A stretch of 64,000 nucleotides of DNA from Pseudomonas sp. DTU_2021_1001937_2_SI_NGA_ILE_001 (GTDB lineage: Bacteria; Pseudomonadota; Gammaproteobacteria; Pseudomonadales; Pseudomonadaceae), in the NCBI RefSeq assembly GCF_032463525.1, contig NZ_CP135971.1:4402001-4466000 (forward strand), given 5' to 3'. A model generated the notes under the pieces. That model did no database searches, was not told the DNA's origin, and saw only the letters and a list, made by a program, of their open reading frames with translations. Positions 9,158 to 19,576 of the stretch are shown here, in pieces. Within the stretch, counting starts at the first letter, position 1. Each line of letters begins with the position of its first letter. A program made the translations under genes and the position numbers.

Positions 9158-9810
9158 GTGCGCCGGACTTCGTTGCCCGAGTGGGCGAGCTGGACAGCTT
9201 GTTGGCATTCTACGCCTCGGTGCCGACCGAATACCGGGACGACATTCAGGACGTGTTGCTATACGCCCAGCTGTTCGCCAGCCATCTCAATGACTTCCAG
9301 GGCCAGTGGCACAACTGGATGCACTACTACCGCGATCGTCTGGAAAGTCATGGCTTCGTGCGGCAGAACCTGGTGATCAAGGATGCGGTACTGCTCAGCA
9401 GTGTCTCGGACTTCGAGACCGCCAGCTTCCGCCTGGCCAGCAGCGTGGCCAGCGCCGAGGTCAGCGCGCTGGTTCGAGGGGCGGTTCGCTGGTTGGGTAT
9501 TCGTGACATGGCCACGGCTTACTTTCGCGGCGGCGGATTTTCCGAAAGCCGCGGCAGTATGCAGATCGTGCCCTGCGAGATGACCAACGACGGTCTGCCA
9601 AGCGTGATGCTCTGTGCGCTGCGGGTCGGCGTCGACCATGGTTCGGCCGGCATGCGTCGGCTGGTGCTGCACTTCAAGGGCGGCAGCTACCGGTTCGAAC
9701 CCCAGCGTTATGCTGCACGTCGTGCCAGCGTGCAGGGCTATCTGGCTGACAAGAGCCACGCGGTGATTCGGGCGTTCGACCCGAGCGAGCTGGGCTTGCT
9801 GGCGCCTTGA
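9154..9810 (+). CDS. Unknown protein C of a three-paralogue cluster
   Basis: The protein has 218 residues from the ATG at 9154; a longer open frame from 8995 lies inside gene B and is not used. Residues 15-68 (SLLAFY, DDIQDVLLYAQLFAS, Trp52/Trp55, SHGF) repeat the motif of A and B. A later segment (LPSVMLCALRVGVDHG, then LVLHFKGGSYRF) resembles the C-terminal strands of A. It is convergent with the MarC-family gene, with only 6 bp between the stop codons. No signal peptide, membrane helix or known catalytic motif was seen. Confidence 0.75.
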   Translation: MSAPDFVARVGELDSLLAFYASVPTEYRDDIQDVLLYAQLFASHLNDFQGQWHNWMHYYRDRLESHGFVRQNLVIKDAVLLSSVSDFETASFRLASSVASAEVSALVRGAVRWLGIRDMATAYFRGGGFSESRGSMQIVPCEMTNDGLPSVMLCALRVGVDHGSAGMRRLVLHFKGGSYRFEPQRYAARRASVQGYLADKSHAVIRAFDPSELGLLAP

Positions 9811-9816
9811 ACGGCG

Positions 9817-10416
9817 CTAGCCGGTAACCAGGTAACCGCGAATACCAGTGAAGATGATCTGCGCCGCCAGGGCGCAGACGAACAGCCCCATGAGGCGGCT
9901 GACGATCTGCAGACCCTGGTCGCCCAGCAGGCGTTCGATACGGTTGGCCATGAACAGCACCAGCCCCACGGTGAAGCTGGCCAGGGCAATGCCCAGCAGG
10001 GCGAGGATCTTGTCGTCCCAGTGGGGCTGGCTGACGCCCATCACCAGCAAGGCACCGATGGTGCCCGGGCCTACGGTGATGGGAATGGTCAGCGGCACGA
10101 TGCTGACGTCCTGCTGCACGTTATCGGTCTGCACCGCCGACTTGCCCTGCGCCATGCCCAGCGCGGAAATGAACAGCACGCTGCCGGCGCCGATGCGAAA
10201 GGCGTCCACGGTGATACCGAACACATCGAAGATCACCCGCCCGAACAGGTACAGCAGCACGCTGGACAGCAGGGTGGCCAGCGCAACCTTCCATGCCAGG
10301 CGCTTCTGTTCCTTGCGCGAATAGCCACGCGACAGGCTGATGAAACACGACAGCACGAAGAAGGGGCTGTAGAGCACCAACATCTTCAGGTAGACGCTGG
10401 ACAGCAGATGCAGCAT
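9817..10416 (-). CDS. MarC family (UPF0056) inner-membrane protein
   Basis: This 199-residue protein is mostly membrane helices (about six) with the MarC-family features: an ISLSRGYS-like loop after helix 1, a FRIGAGSVLFISALGMAQG segment, and a VPLTIPITVGPGTIG stretch around residue 115. The family was once linked to multiple antibiotic resistance, but its transport role is unproven. It is the last leftward gene before the unknown cluster and follows retS by about 85 bp. Confidence 0.88.
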   Translation of the reverse strand: MLHLLSSVYLKMLVLYSPFFVLSCFISLSRGYSRKEQKRLAWKVALATLLSSVLLYLFGRVIFDVFGITVDAFRIGAGSVLFISALGMAQGKSAVQTDNVQQDVSIVPLTIPITVGPGTIGALLVMGVSQPHWDDKILALLGIALASFTVGLVLFMANRIERLLGDQGLQIVSRLMGLFVCALAAQIIFTGIRGYLVTG

Positions 10417-10501
10417 GGCAGGCGCTCGCGCAAGGAAGAGGTCGCCAGTCTAGGGGTTTTGAGCGCGGCTTGCTCGAACGCCGCCCTCTTGGCTACCGAT
10501 T

Positions 10502-13294
10502 TCAGTTCTGCTGATAGGTCTTTTCGTCACGCATCGTCGACCTGAGCCGTTCGCGCTGCGCCAACCAGTATTCGATCAGCTCGCGCAGTTGCGACAGCTC
10601 CACCGGCTTGGCCATGTGGCCGTCCATGCCGGCCTGGCGGGCACGGTCCTTGTGTTCGCTGAGGATGTGCGCGGTCAGCGCCACGATCGGCGTACGCACC
10701 CGCTGGTTGCCCACTTCCCAGGCGCGCAGTTGCTCGGTAGCGGAAAAACCGTCGAGCACCGGCATCTCGCAGTCCATCAGCACCAGGTCGTAGCGCTGGG
10801 CTTTCATTGCGCGCAGCGCTTCCTCGCCATTGTTGGCGGTGTCGGGCTTGAGGTTGAGCTTGCCCAGCATGCCGCGGATCACCTTGGTGGAGATGTTGTT
10901 GTCTTCGGCCACCAGAATCCTGAAGTCGCTGGGCAGTTCGATGGGCTTGGCGACCATCGGTGCCGGGGCTGGCACGGTCGGGGAGTCCCCCTTGTTTCGT
11001 TGCGTCAGCTCATCGGCCAAGGTGGTCTTGAGGGTATAGCCGGCCACCGGCTTGGCGAGAATGCGCTTGATCCCGGCATTGCGCGCAATGACCTTGCTCG
11101 GTGCATCGCTGATGCCGGTGAGCATGATCAGCAGGATGTCGTGGTTCAGGCTGGGGTCTTCCTTGATCTTCGCCGCCAGTTGCATGCCGGTCATGCCGGG
11201 CATGTTCTGGTCGAGCAGCACCACGTCGAAGTAGTCGCGCAGGTGCGCCTTGGTACGCAGCAGCGCCAGGGCTTCCTTGCCGGAGGCCACGGCACTGACG
11301 TTCAGGCCCCAGGACGAGCACTGCTGCACCAGCACCTTGCGGCAGGTGTCGTTGTCGTCCACCACCAGCAGTCGCGCATCGCGCAGCGGGCCGTCCAGAT
11401 CGAGGGTCGGCTGATCCAGCAGGTGCGCCGGCAGCGGCAGGCTCAGCCACAGGGTATTGCCCTGGCCGCTGCCATTCTGGATGCCGAACTCGCCGTCCAT
11501 CAGGCGGATCAGCTGCCGGGCGATGACCAGGCCCAGATGGCCGCCCAGCTTGCTGGAGGCCAGGAAGTTGCGGCTGTGCAGCTCGGTGTGCAGCAGGGCA
11601 TCGCGCTCTTCGGCCGACAGCGGTTCGCCGGTGTCCTGCACGGCGATGCGCAGGCGCGGCTTGCCGTTGCGGCTGTCGAGCCCGGCCACCAGCAGGATTT
11701 CGCCGCCTTCGGTCTTCTTCAGCGCGTTCTCCAACAGGCTCAGCAGGGTCTGGCGCAGGCGCGTCGGGTCACCGCTGATGACCCTCGGCACCTGCGACTG
11801 CACCAGGCTGATCAGCTCGACGTTCTGCTGTTCGGCCTTGCCCCGGAAGATGTTCAGGCAGTCTTCGATCAGCGCGCCGATATCGAACTGCACGTCATCC
11901 AGCTCGATCTGCCCGGACTCCAGCTTGGTGATGTCGAGAATCTCGTTGATCAGGGTCAGCAGCTCGTTGCCGGCGCTGTGGATGGTCTGCACGTAGTCGC
12001 GCTGCTTGACCGACAGCGGCGTGTCGAGCAGCAGCTCGGTCATGCCCAGCACGCCGTTCATGGGGGTGCGGATCTCGTGGCTGATCTTGGCCAGGAACTC
12101 GGCCTTGGCGTTGATCTCTGCCGTGCTGGCGGCCTCGTCGCGGCTGATGCTGAAACGGCTTTCGACGATACTGCGCTGGCGCTCGCCCAGCGCGGTGTTC
12201 ATCAGCAGGCCGCTGACGCAGAACACCCCGAGCAGGGCCAGAATCAGCCATTGCGGCGGAATCAGGCTCAACCACAGCAGGCCCGGCAACACCACCATGT
12301 AGCCGATGTTGAAGATGATCATCGAGGCCATGAACAGCCGGGCGGAGCGGTAGCCACGCACCCAGTGGCGGATGGCGATGCCCAGGATGCTCACCGTGGT
12401 CAGTGACACGAACAGGAAGGTCACCACGTTGATCGGCAGGCCGTCGACCAGCAGCACCAGGGCGATGGCTACGCCCATGAGGATGCCGTCGATCAGCAGC
12501 AGGCGGTCCAGGGCATGCGCCTTGCGGTGCGCGAAGAAACAGTAGGTGTACATCAGGCCGGTGATGGCGGCCAGCAGCAGCGCCACGTGGGCAGCGGGTG
12601 TCTGGGCCATGCGCCAGCTGTCGAACAGGTTCAGCAGGTTCAGCAGCAGCAGGGCGCTGAGCGCCAGCAGGGCTTCGCAGGCAGCCAGCCACAGGTTGGT
12701 ACGCGAGCGACTGTGGCTGTAGCGGGCGAGGTTCTGCAGGATCAGCATGCCCAGCAGGCCGAACACTAGGCCGAAGAGGAAGGGCTCGCACTCGTCGGCG
12801 GCGCTCTCGATGGCCGGTTGCAGGCTGATGTTGGGGCGCATCTGCTGGCTGGATACCAGACGCAGGTACAGATCCAGCGGTGCCTGACTTTGCGGCACGG
12901 CGAGGAGGAAGTCCCTGGACGGCAGGCGCTGGTTTTCCTTGGGGACCAGGGTGCCGGTGTGTTGCAGGTCGATCTGGCGGTCGCCCTGGAAGACATAGAG
13001 GTCCGCGCTCGCCAGGTCGGGAGCGAAGATGCGCAGCAGTTGTTCGTGGGGGCTGGGCAGCAGCCGGTAGTGCAGCCACACCGCGCCGCCGGGGCCGGCT
13101 GCGGTGATCGCGTCCAGTTCACGGGGGCTGAACTGGTTCTGCTGCTGGGCGGCGCGCACGTCACCGATCTGCAAGTGACCTTGCTCGTCGAGCAGGGTCG
13201 ACCAGCCTGTGCTGGCGGCGGCATGCGCCGACAGCAGGAAGAACAGGGCCAGCATTCCTGCTGTGGAGGTTATGGCGATCCTGAGCCAGCGCAC
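10502..13294 (-). CDS. retS: RetS hybrid sensor kinase / response regulator
   Basis: The 930-residue protein starts at GTG, with GAAGGGAC upstream. Order: signal peptide (1-27), periplasmic 7TMR-DISMED2 domain (about 28-165), seven transmembrane helices (about 172-375), HisKA with [12 protein letters not shown] (His406), an HATPase domain with [13 protein letters not shown], and two receiver domains (RLLVVDDND and [19 protein letters not shown] and [13 protein letters not shown]). This architecture, and the position beside purD as in P. aeruginosa, identify RetS. RetS restrains GacS by heterodimerisation and so represses sRNA-driven biofilm and secretion programmes. Confidence 0.9.
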   Translation of the reverse strand: MRWLRIAITSTAGMLALFFLLSAHAAASTGWSTLLDEQGHLQIGDVRAAQQQNQFSPRELDAITAAGPGGAVWLHYRLLPSPHEQLLRIFAPDLASADLYVFQGDRQIDLQHTGTLVPKENQRLPSRDFLLAVPQSQAPLDLYLRLVSSQQMRPNISLQPAIESAADECEPFLFGLVFGLLGMLILQNLARYSHSRSRTNLWLAACEALLALSALLLLNLLNLFDSWRMAQTPAAHVALLLAAITGLMYTYCFFAHRKAHALDRLLLIDGILMGVAIALVLLVDGLPINVVTFLFVSLTTVSILGIAIRHWVRGYRSARLFMASMIIFNIGYMVVLPGLLWLSLIPPQWLILALLGVFCVSGLLMNTALGERQRSIVESRFSISRDEAASTAEINAKAEFLAKISHEIRTPMNGVLGMTELLLDTPLSVKQRDYVQTIHSAGNELLTLINEILDITKLESGQIELDDVQFDIGALIEDCLNIFRGKAEQQNVELISLVQSQVPRVISGDPTRLRQTLLSLLENALKKTEGGEILLVAGLDSRNGKPRLRIAVQDTGEPLSAEERDALLHTELHSRNFLASSKLGGHLGLVIARQLIRLMDGEFGIQNGSGQGNTLWLSLPLPAHLLDQPTLDLDGPLRDARLLVVDDNDTCRKVLVQQCSSWGLNVSAVASGKEALALLRTKAHLRDYFDVVLLDQNMPGMTGMQLAAKIKEDPSLNHDILLIMLTGISDAPSKVIARNAGIKRILAKPVAGYTLKTTLADELTQRNKGDSPTVPAPAPMVAKPIELPSDFRILVAEDNNISTKVIRGMLGKLNLKPDTANNGEEALRAMKAQRYDLVLMDCEMPVLDGFSATEQLRAWEVGNQRVRTPIVALTAHILSEHKDRARQAGMDGHMAKPVELSQLRELIEYWLAQRERLRSTMRDEKTYQQN

Positions 13295-13340
13295 GGCGAA
13301 GTCCCTTCGTGAGTGAATGCCTGAAAAACGCGCGGTGCGG

Positions 13341-13369
13341 GTAAAACCGGCCAGCCCCTTGCGGGGCTG
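13341..13369 (-). terminator. Terminator after purD
   Basis: Read leftward, the stem CAGCCCC / GGGGCTG with a four-base loop (13352-13369) is followed by CCGGTTTTA. It sits just downstream of the purD stop and separates it from retS. Confidence 0.7.
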
Positions 13370-13380
13370 ACCTGGAGGCC

Positions 13381-14676
13381 TTATTTCAGGCCTTCACCAC
13401 GCTCACGGGCAATGGCGCGATAGCCAATGTCCTTACGGTAGAAACTGCCTTCCCAGTCGATCTTCGCTGCCAGCGCATAGGCGTTGCGCTGCGCCTCGCC
13501 GACGCTTTCGCCCAGGGCGGTGGCGCACAGTACGCGACCGCCGCTGGTCACCACCTGACCGTCCTTGAGCGCCGTGCCGGCATGGAAGACCTTGCCCGGC
13601 AGGGCGGCTGCGGCGTCCAGGCCGGCGATTGCCGCGCCCTTGGCGTAGTCGCCGGGGTAGCCGCCAGCGGCCAGGACGATGCCCAGGCTCGGGCGCGCGT
13701 CCCATTGGGCTTCGATCTTGTCCAGCGCCTGCGCCAGGGCCGCCTCGACCAGCAGCACCAGGCTCGACTGCAGGCGCAGCATGACCGGCTGGGTCTCCGG
13801 GTCACCGAAGCGGCAGTTGAACTCGATGACCTTGGGGTTGCCGGCCTTGTCGATCATCAGACCAGCATAGAGGAAACCGGTGTAGACGTTGCCTTCCTCG
13901 GCCATGCCACGGACGGTCGGCCAGATGACCTGGTCCATGACCCGCTGGTGGACCTCGGCGGTGACCACCGGGGCGGGCGAGTAGGCACCCATGCCACCGG
14001 TATTCGGGCCGCTGTCGCCGTCGCCGACGCGCTTGTGGTCCTGGCTGGTCGCCATCGGCAGCACGTTGTGGCCGTCGACCATGACGATGAAGCTGGCCTC
14101 CTCGCCGTCGAGGAATTCCTCGATCACCACCCGCGAGCCCGCTTCACCGAAGGCATTGCCCGCGAGCATGTCGCGCACCACGTCTTCGGCTTCGGCCAGG
14201 GTCGTGGCGACGATCACGCCCTTGCCAGCGGCCAGGCCGTCGGCCTTGATGACGATTGGCGCACCCTTTTCGCGCAGGTAGGCCAGGGCCGGCTCGATCT
14301 CGGTGAAGTTCTGGTAGTCGGCGGTGGGGATCTTGTGGCGGGCCAGGAAGTCCTTGGTGAAGGCCTTGGAGCCTTCCAGCTGTGCGGCACCGGCAGTCGG
14401 GCCGAAGCACGGCAGGCCACGCTGGCGGAACAGGTCGACCACGCCAGCCACCAGCGGTGCCTCGGGGCCGACGATGGTCAGGCCGACGTTCTTCTCGGCG
14501 AAATCGGCCAGTTGCTCCAGGGCCAGCACGTCGATGGCGACGTTTTCGCATTTGGCCTCGGTGGCGGTACCGGCGTTGCCAGGGGCCACGAAGACTTTCG
14601 CCACGCGCGGATCCTGCGCGACTTTCCAGGCCAGGGCGTGTTCACGGCCACCGCTGCCAATGATCAAAACATTCAT
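13381..14676 (-). CDS. purD: Phosphoribosylamine-glycine ligase PurD
   Basis: The 431-residue GARS enzyme of de novo purine synthesis joins 5-phosphoribosylamine and glycine using ATP. The N-terminal [18 protein letters not shown], the ATP-grasp segment [18 protein letters not shown] and the [20 protein letters not shown] motif are diagnostic. The start is the ATG before NVLIIGSGG; an upstream in-frame start would add seven residues with no family support. It lies downstream of purH, and the 192-bp gap shows no clear terminator. Confidence 0.96.
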   Translation of the reverse strand: MNVLIIGSGGREHALAWKVAQDPRVAKVFVAPGNAGTATEAKCENVAIDVLALEQLADFAEKNVGLTIVGPEAPLVAGVVDLFRQRGLPCFGPTAGAAQLEGSKAFTKDFLARHKIPTADYQNFTEIEPALAYLREKGAPIVIKADGLAAGKGVIVATTLAEAEDVVRDMLAGNAFGEAGSRVVIEEFLDGEEASFIVMVDGHNVLPMATSQDHKRVGDGDSGPNTGGMGAYSPAPVVTAEVHQRVMDQVIWPTVRGMAEEGNVYTGFLYAGLMIDKAGNPKVIEFNCRFGDPETQPVMLRLQSSLVLLVEAALAQALDKIEAQWDARPSLGIVLAAGGYPGDYAKGAAIAGLDAAAALPGKVFHAGTALKDGQVVTSGGRVLCATALGESVGEAQRNAYALAAKIDWEGSFYRKDIGYRAIARERGEGLK

Positions 14677-14868
14677 GTCAAAACCTCGATGACGCAAATT
14701 CTGTAAGGGACGAGTGCTGCCCGGTTCGGCAGCGCCGCATCGCGAGGTCGCACTGGCTCGGGCGGATGCAAGGCGGAGGGGGCGGTACCGAGCGCAGTTG
14801 CCTCATGGCAATGAGCATCGGGGCCGCCCCCTCCAACGCAGCAGACGCCTGCGCCAGTGCGGCCGTTC

Positions 14869-16473
14869 TTAATGACGGAAGTGGCGCATGCCGGTGAATA
14901 CCATGGCAATACCCGCTTCGTCGGCGGCGGCGATGACTTCCGCATCGCGCATCGAGCCGCCTGGCTGGATGACGGCGGTGATGCCGGCCTTGGCGGCATT
15001 GTCGATGCCGTCGCGGAACGGGAAGAAGGCGTCCGAGGCCATGACCGCGCCCTCGACCTGCAGGCCGGCGTGCTCGGCCTTGATGGCGGCGATGCGCGCG
15101 GAGTTGACGCGGCTCATCTGGCCGGCGCCGACACCGATGGTCTGGCGATTCTTGGCGTAGACGATGGCGTTGGACTTGACGAACTTGGCCACTTTCCAGG
15201 CGAAGATCAGGTCGTGGATTTCCTGCTCGCTCGGCGCGCGCTGGGTGACCACTTTCAGGTCGTCACGGCTGATCATGCCGATGTCGCGGCTCTGTACCAG
15301 CAGGCCGCCGTTGACGCGCTTGTAGTCCCAGCCCGGCTGGCGCTCGCCCCACTGGCCGCAGGCCAGCAGGCGCACGTTGGCCTTGCTGGCGACGATGGCC
15401 TGGGCCTCGGCGCTGACGCTTGGCGCGATGATCACTTCGACGAACTGACGCTCGACGATGGCCTTGGCGGTTTCGCCGTCCAGTTCGCGGTTGAAGGCGA
15501 TGATGCCGCCGAACGCCGACTCGGTGTCGGTGGCGTAGGCCAGGTCGTAGGCCTTGCGGATGCCGCCTTCGTCGTCAGGGCAGACTGCCACGCCGCACGG
15601 GTTGGCGTGCTTGACGATAACGCAGGCCGGCTTGACGAAGCTCTTCACGCACTCCAGCGCGGCGTCGGTGTCGGCCACGTTGTTGAACGACAGTTCCTTG
15701 CCCTGCAGCTGGGTGGCGGTGGCGATACCGACTTCGGCCGGCTTGGCCTCGACGTAGAATGCCGCGCTCTGGTGCGGGTTCTCGCCGTAGCGCATTTCCT
15801 GGGCCTTGACGAACTGGGTGTTGAAGGTGCGTGGGAACTGGCCACGGCCTTCGGTGGACAGGGTCTCGGCGCGCTGGTCGATGCCGCCCAGGTAGTTGGC
15901 GATCATGCCGTCGTAGGCGGCGGTGTGCTCGAAGGCCTTGAGCATCAGGTCGAAGCGCTGCGCGTAGGTCAGGCCGCCGGCCTTGAGGTTTTCCAGGACG
16001 CTGGCGTAGTCGCTGGCGTTGACCACGATGGCCACGTCCTTGTGGTTCTTGGCCGCGGAACGGACCATGGTCGGGCCGCCGATGTCGATGTTCTCGATGG
16101 CGGTCGGCAGGTCGCAGCCAGGCTTGGCGACGGTGGCTTCGAAGGGGTACAGGTTGACCGCGACCAGGTCGATCGGCTGGATGCCGTGCTCGCCCATCAC
16201 GCCGTCGTCGGTGCCGCGACGGCCCAGGATCCCGCCGTGGATCTTCGGATGCAGGGTCTTGACGCGGCCGTCCATCATTTCCGGGAAGCCGGTGTAGTCA
16301 GCCACTTCTACGGCCGCGACGCCGTTGTCGCGCAGCAGCTTGAAGGTGCCGCCAGTGGAGAGGATTTCCACGCCCAGGGCTTCGAGTTCACGGGCGAACT
16401 CCAGGATACCGGTCTTGTCGGAAACGCTGATCAAGGCGCGGCGGATCGGCAGGCGGGTGGTCTGGTCGGTCAT
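14869..16473 (-). CDS. purH: Bifunctional AICAR formyltransferase / IMP cyclohydrolase PurH
   Basis: The 534-residue enzyme performs the last two steps to IMP. The N-terminal cyclohydrolase domain begins [20 protein letters not shown], with STGGT near residue 45. The C-terminal transformylase domain contains KYGENPHQ-type residues (RYGENPHQ) and the [10 protein letters not shown] segment with the catalytic-region lysine and histidines. I use the start before TDQTTRLP; in-frame ATGs 4 and 5 codons upstream exist. The fis terminator ends about 30 bp upstream. Confidence 0.95.
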   Translation of the reverse strand: MTDQTTRLPIRRALISVSDKTGILEFARELEALGVEILSTGGTFKLLRDNGVAAVEVADYTGFPEMMDGRVKTLHPKIHGGILGRRGTDDGVMGEHGIQPIDLVAVNLYPFEATVAKPGCDLPTAIENIDIGGPTMVRSAAKNHKDVAIVVNASDYASVLENLKAGGLTYAQRFDLMLKAFEHTAAYDGMIANYLGGIDQRAETLSTEGRGQFPRTFNTQFVKAQEMRYGENPHQSAAFYVEAKPAEVGIATATQLQGKELSFNNVADTDAALECVKSFVKPACVIVKHANPCGVAVCPDDEGGIRKAYDLAYATDTESAFGGIIAFNRELDGETAKAIVERQFVEVIIAPSVSAEAQAIVASKANVRLLACGQWGERQPGWDYKRVNGGLLVQSRDIGMISRDDLKVVTQRAPSEQEIHDLIFAWKVAKFVKSNAIVYAKNRQTIGVGAGQMSRVNSARIAAIKAEHAGLQVEGAVMASDAFFPFRDGIDNAAKAGITAVIQPGGSMRDAEVIAAADEAGIAMVFTGMRHFRH

Positions 16474-16504
16474 CTCGATTTCCATCAAAGCTAAAGGTAA
16501 TCAG

Positions 16505-16534
16505 CAAAAAAGGCGACCTGTGGGTGGTCGCCTT
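16505..16534 (-). terminator. Strong terminator between fis and purH
   Basis: Read leftward, AGGCGACC and GGTCGCCT (16511-16518 and 16526-16533) form an 8-bp stem with a 7-base loop, followed by TTTTTTGC. It ends the dusB-fis transcript, yet lies only about 30 bases before the purH start, leaving almost no room for a separate promoter. Confidence 0.8.
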
Positions 16535-16550
16535 GGTTTGTCTGCATCGC

Positions 16551-16871
16551 TTAAAGCAGATCGTACTGCTTGAGTTTCTTGCGCAGGGTGCCGCGATTCA
16601 GGCCCAGCACCTCGGAAGCCTTGGTCTGGTTGCCCTTGACGTAGTTCATGACGCTTTCGAGCAGTGGCGCCTCGACTTCGGACAGCACCAGGTTGTACAC
16701 GTCCGTGACCGTGGCGCCTTCAAGGTGGGCGAAATAATTGTGCAGCGCCTTCTCGACACTGCCGCGCAGGGTCTGGCCCTCTTCGCTCGGCGTGTTCAGG
16801 TGCTGTTTCAAATTGACATTGTCGCTCACGGGTGTTGTTCCACTCACTAAAGTCTCGGTCATCATCGTCAT
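16551..16871 (-). CDS. fis: DNA-binding protein Fis
   Basis: The 106-residue nucleoid protein has its helix-turn-helix at the C-terminus ([20 protein letters not shown], residues 80-99) and the mid-segment [10 protein letters not shown]. Fis bends DNA and modulates rRNA and growth-phase promoters. It overlaps the dusB stop by ATGA, the conserved dusB-fis operon of gammaproteobacteria. The N-terminus is longer than in E. coli Fis, which is normal for Pseudomonas. Confidence 0.95.
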   Translation of the reverse strand: MTMMTETLVSGTTPVSDNVNLKQHLNTPSEEGQTLRGSVEKALHNYFAHLEGATVTDVYNLVLSEVEAPLLESVMNYVKGNQTKASEVLGLNRGTLRKKLKQYDLL

Positions 16872-17881
16872 GCGGCCACCTCTTCTTCATTCTCGTTATC
16901 CGGGCCCTGGCAGCCTTGGCTGAAGAACGCCCGGATGTTGGCGCACTGTGCTTGTGTATCGTCCAAACGATTGAAGTGGGCGCGAAACTCCCTGGCGCCC
17001 GGCAAGGTTGCGAGATACCAGCCGACATGCTTGCGTGCGATGCGCACGCCCATCACGTCGCCGTAGAAGGCATGCAGCGCCGTCAGGTGCTCCAGCAGGA
17101 TCCGTTCCACTTCGCCCAACGGGGGCGCGGGGAGTTTCTCGCCGGTGCGCAGGTAGTGCTCTATCTCGCGAAAAATCCACGGGCGGCCCTGGGCGGCCCG
17201 GCCAATCAACAACCCGTCGGCCCCGGTGTGCTGCAACACCTGCCGGGCCTTTTCCGGTGAATCGATATCGCCATTGGCGAAGACCGGGATCGACACCGCC
17301 TGCTTGATCGCGGCGATGGTGTCGTACTCGGCTTCGCCGGTGTACAGATCCGCGCGGGTCCTGCCGTGGACCGCCAGCGCCTGGATGCCGGACTGTTCGG
17401 CGATCCTCGCGACCGTCAGGCCGTTACGGTTGTCACGGTCCCAGCCGGTGCGGATCTTCAAGGTGACCGGTACATCGACTGCGGCCACCACGGCCTGCAG
17501 GATCTCGCTCACCAGTTGTTCGTCTTTCAGCAGCGCGGAACCGGCTGCCTTGTTGCATACCTTCTTGGCCGGACAGCCCATGTTGATGTCGATGATCTGG
17601 GCACCCAGTTCGACATTGGCACGCGCCGCGTCCGCCAGCATCTGCGGGTCACCACCGGCGATCTGCACCGAGCGTGGCTCGGGGTCGCCCTCATGGATCA
17701 TGCGCAGGCGCGATTTGCGGCTGTTCCACAGGCTCATGTCACTGGTGACCATTTCCGAGACCACCAGGCCGGCTCCGAGGCTGCGGCACAACTGGCGGAA
17801 AGGCTGGTCGGTGACGCCCGCCATCGGGGCGAGGATCAAGCCGTTCTGCAATGTATGGGGACCGATGCGTACCGCCGACAT
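16868..17881 (-). CDS. dusB: tRNA-dihydrouridine synthase B
   Basis: The 337-residue flavoenzyme reduces uridines in the tRNA D-loop. Visible family motifs are [14 protein letters not shown] at the N-terminus, [19 protein letters not shown] with the catalytic cysteine around residue 110, and [10 protein letters not shown]. It is translationally coupled to fis. The 304-bp upstream region presumably carries the dusB-fis promoter, which is stringently controlled in other gammaproteobacteria; no specific element is asserted here. Confidence 0.95.
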   Translation of the reverse strand: MSAVRIGPHTLQNGLILAPMAGVTDQPFRQLCRSLGAGLVVSEMVTSDMSLWNSRKSRLRMIHEGDPEPRSVQIAGGDPQMLADAARANVELGAQIIDINMGCPAKKVCNKAAGSALLKDEQLVSEILQAVVAAVDVPVTLKIRTGWDRDNRNGLTVARIAEQSGIQALAVHGRTRADLYTGEAEYDTIAAIKQAVSIPVFANGDIDSPEKARQVLQHTGADGLLIGRAAQGRPWIFREIEHYLRTGEKLPAPPLGEVERILLEHLTALHAFYGDVMGVRIARKHVGWYLATLPGAREFRAHFNRLDDTQAQCANIRAFFSQGCQGPDNENEEEVAA

Positions 17882-18185
17882 AGCTTTACCTATAAAGGGG
17901 CCGAATCATCCACAGGCCGCGTGAAAACCGTTGCACACGGTCTGCAACAGTTCGTCCGTCCAACCGCTTGCGCAACGACGAGACCGAACCGGGAGTTTGA
18001 AAAAGGGTTGGCATGATACCCGCTCTCGGTGACTGGATAAAGGCTGAACTGGATAAAATCTGAACAGCTGTCGTCTTATTGCCAATAGCGCGTTTTTCGT
18101 GGGTCTGGCACGTGATCAGCATCGATCGTGCTGAAAAAAGCAGGTTTCAAGCGCTGCGCAAGCGCTCTTTGCCGGTCTGTACCGG
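17882..18185. other. Intergenic region upstream of dusB
   Basis: These 304 bases lie between the DUF3426 gene stop and the dusB start. The right end holds hairpins that probably terminate the DUF3426 transcript, and the left part should contain the dusB-fis promoter. No ORF, tRNA or repeat family was recognised. Confidence 0.5.
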
Positions 18186-18186
18186 C
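18133..18186 (-). terminator. Candidate terminator after the prmA-DUF3426 operon
   Basis: Read leftward there are two hairpins: GCCGGT/ACCGGC (18171-18186), overlapping the stop codon region, and AGCGCT/AGCGCT (18150-18166). A CTTTTTTC run follows, centred near 18136. The U-run is about 10 bases from the second stem, so this is only a candidate. Confidence 0.35.
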
Positions 18187-19552
18187 TATTCGGGGGAGCG
18201 GAAGTTGAGGCTGTAGTTCACGGCCTTGGCGCCTGGATCGAGGATGTCCAGGGCAATATGGATCGGTGTCTGCGGCGGCATCTCTTCCTTGCCAGCCATC
18301 TCTCCGGACAGGTATTCGCCGGGCTTGAACCGACGGCTGGCGATCAGCTGACCACTGGTATCGGCAAAGCGCAGCTCCAGCAATGGAAAGGGTTGGGAAA
18401 AGGACGCGCGGTTATAGATGATCGCATCGACCACCAGGGCGCCCTGGAAGTCCGGGTGGCTGCGCACCACCAGGTTACTGCTCTTGAGCTGGTTGATGTC
18501 GACCTTCGACGGCACCTTGCAGCCCAGCTGCGGGCACAGTTGCTGGAACCAGGGGCGGTACTGGTCCTGGCGCGCCAGATGGTCGAAGTGATACCAGACG
18601 TATTGCAGGGCCAGCCCGCCCAGGGCCAGCACGACCAGCGTGCTCCACAGCAGGCGGCGGCCCCAGCGTGGCTTGGGGCGCTGCCAGTCGAGCTGCAGCG
18701 GGTCGTCGGTCAGGTCCAGCAGGGCCTTGTCACGGATCGCCGGTTCGCTGCGTCCGCGCGGGTCGGCGGGCTCGTCATCCAGCGTGTCGTCGTCGGCGTC
18801 GTCATCCCGTGCCGACAGGCGTGCGCTGTTGTCCTGCGCAGGCTTGCGCGGCTCCAGCGGCGTGACATCAGGTTCCGTGTCGTCGAGCGGCAGTGGGGTC
18901 AGCGACAACGAAGGCTCGGTGCGCGTCTCGTGCAGCGGCGGTTCGTCGTCAAGGTCCTCGGCCGTGTTCTGGTCCAGGTCCGGGTCGCGGTCTCGGGCGC
19001 TGAGCGGCGTGGTCTCACGTGGCGGTGCCGGTTCCACGTCGTCATTGGGCAGGCTGTCGATCCAGTCGCCCTGGTCGGTCTGCGGCGCATCGCGGCGCGC
19101 GCTCAGCGAGGCCGGCGGCGCCGCCTGGAAGGCTTCGGCCTGCTGGATCTCGCGCTGTTCGAGGCGTGCCAGCTCGCCGTCCAGGTCCAGGGCGTCGAGG
19201 TCCAGTTCGCTGACGTGCCAATAATCCTCACCGGCCTCGGCGTCGAGCGTGTCCGATTGGGCATGCCTGGCCGGTGGTTCGGCGGAGGCTGGCGATTGCG
19301 CAGCCGCGGGAGGCTCGATCACCGGTACGGTGATGGCGGGCACCGCTGTCAGCGGTTCGGCCGGCACAGGGGGCGACAGGGGGTGGGGGGTTCACGACCC
19401 TGGGCGCTCTGCTCGACCAGCTGTTTGGCGGCGTTGAACACCTCCAGGCAGGACCCGCAGCGAACCACGCCGCGTGCCACGCTCAATTGCGCATAGTTGA
19501 CTTTGAAGCTGGTCTGGCAGTGCGGACACTGGGTGACGAAACTGTCGGTCAT
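18186..19552 (-). pseudogene. Zinc-ribbon / DUF3426 membrane protein, frameshifted
   Basis: The gene is split in two frames. Frame 1 starts at ATG 19552 (TQCPHCQTSFKV, then VVRCGSCLEVF, a CxxC...CxxC ribbon of the MJ0042 type) and stops at 19349. Frame 2, open from 19367 to 18186, encodes a long acidic Pro-rich linker, one membrane helix (LLWSTLVVLALGGLALQYVW) and the DUF3426 domain. Adding one C within the C-runs at 19369-19390 restores a single protein of about 455 residues that reads smoothly across the junction. The gene lies 24 bp after prmA. It may be a real one-base deletion, a phase-variable tract or a sequencing error. Confidence 0.8.
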
Positions 19553-19576
19553 GCGGCGCTCCGGTTCAGGCAGCGG

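Noticed and set aside
7664..9810. Toxin-antitoxin or effector-immunity module
   Set aside because: All three proteins are similar in size and share one motif. None looks like a nuclease, pore-former or DNA-binding antitoxin, and there is no secretion signal.
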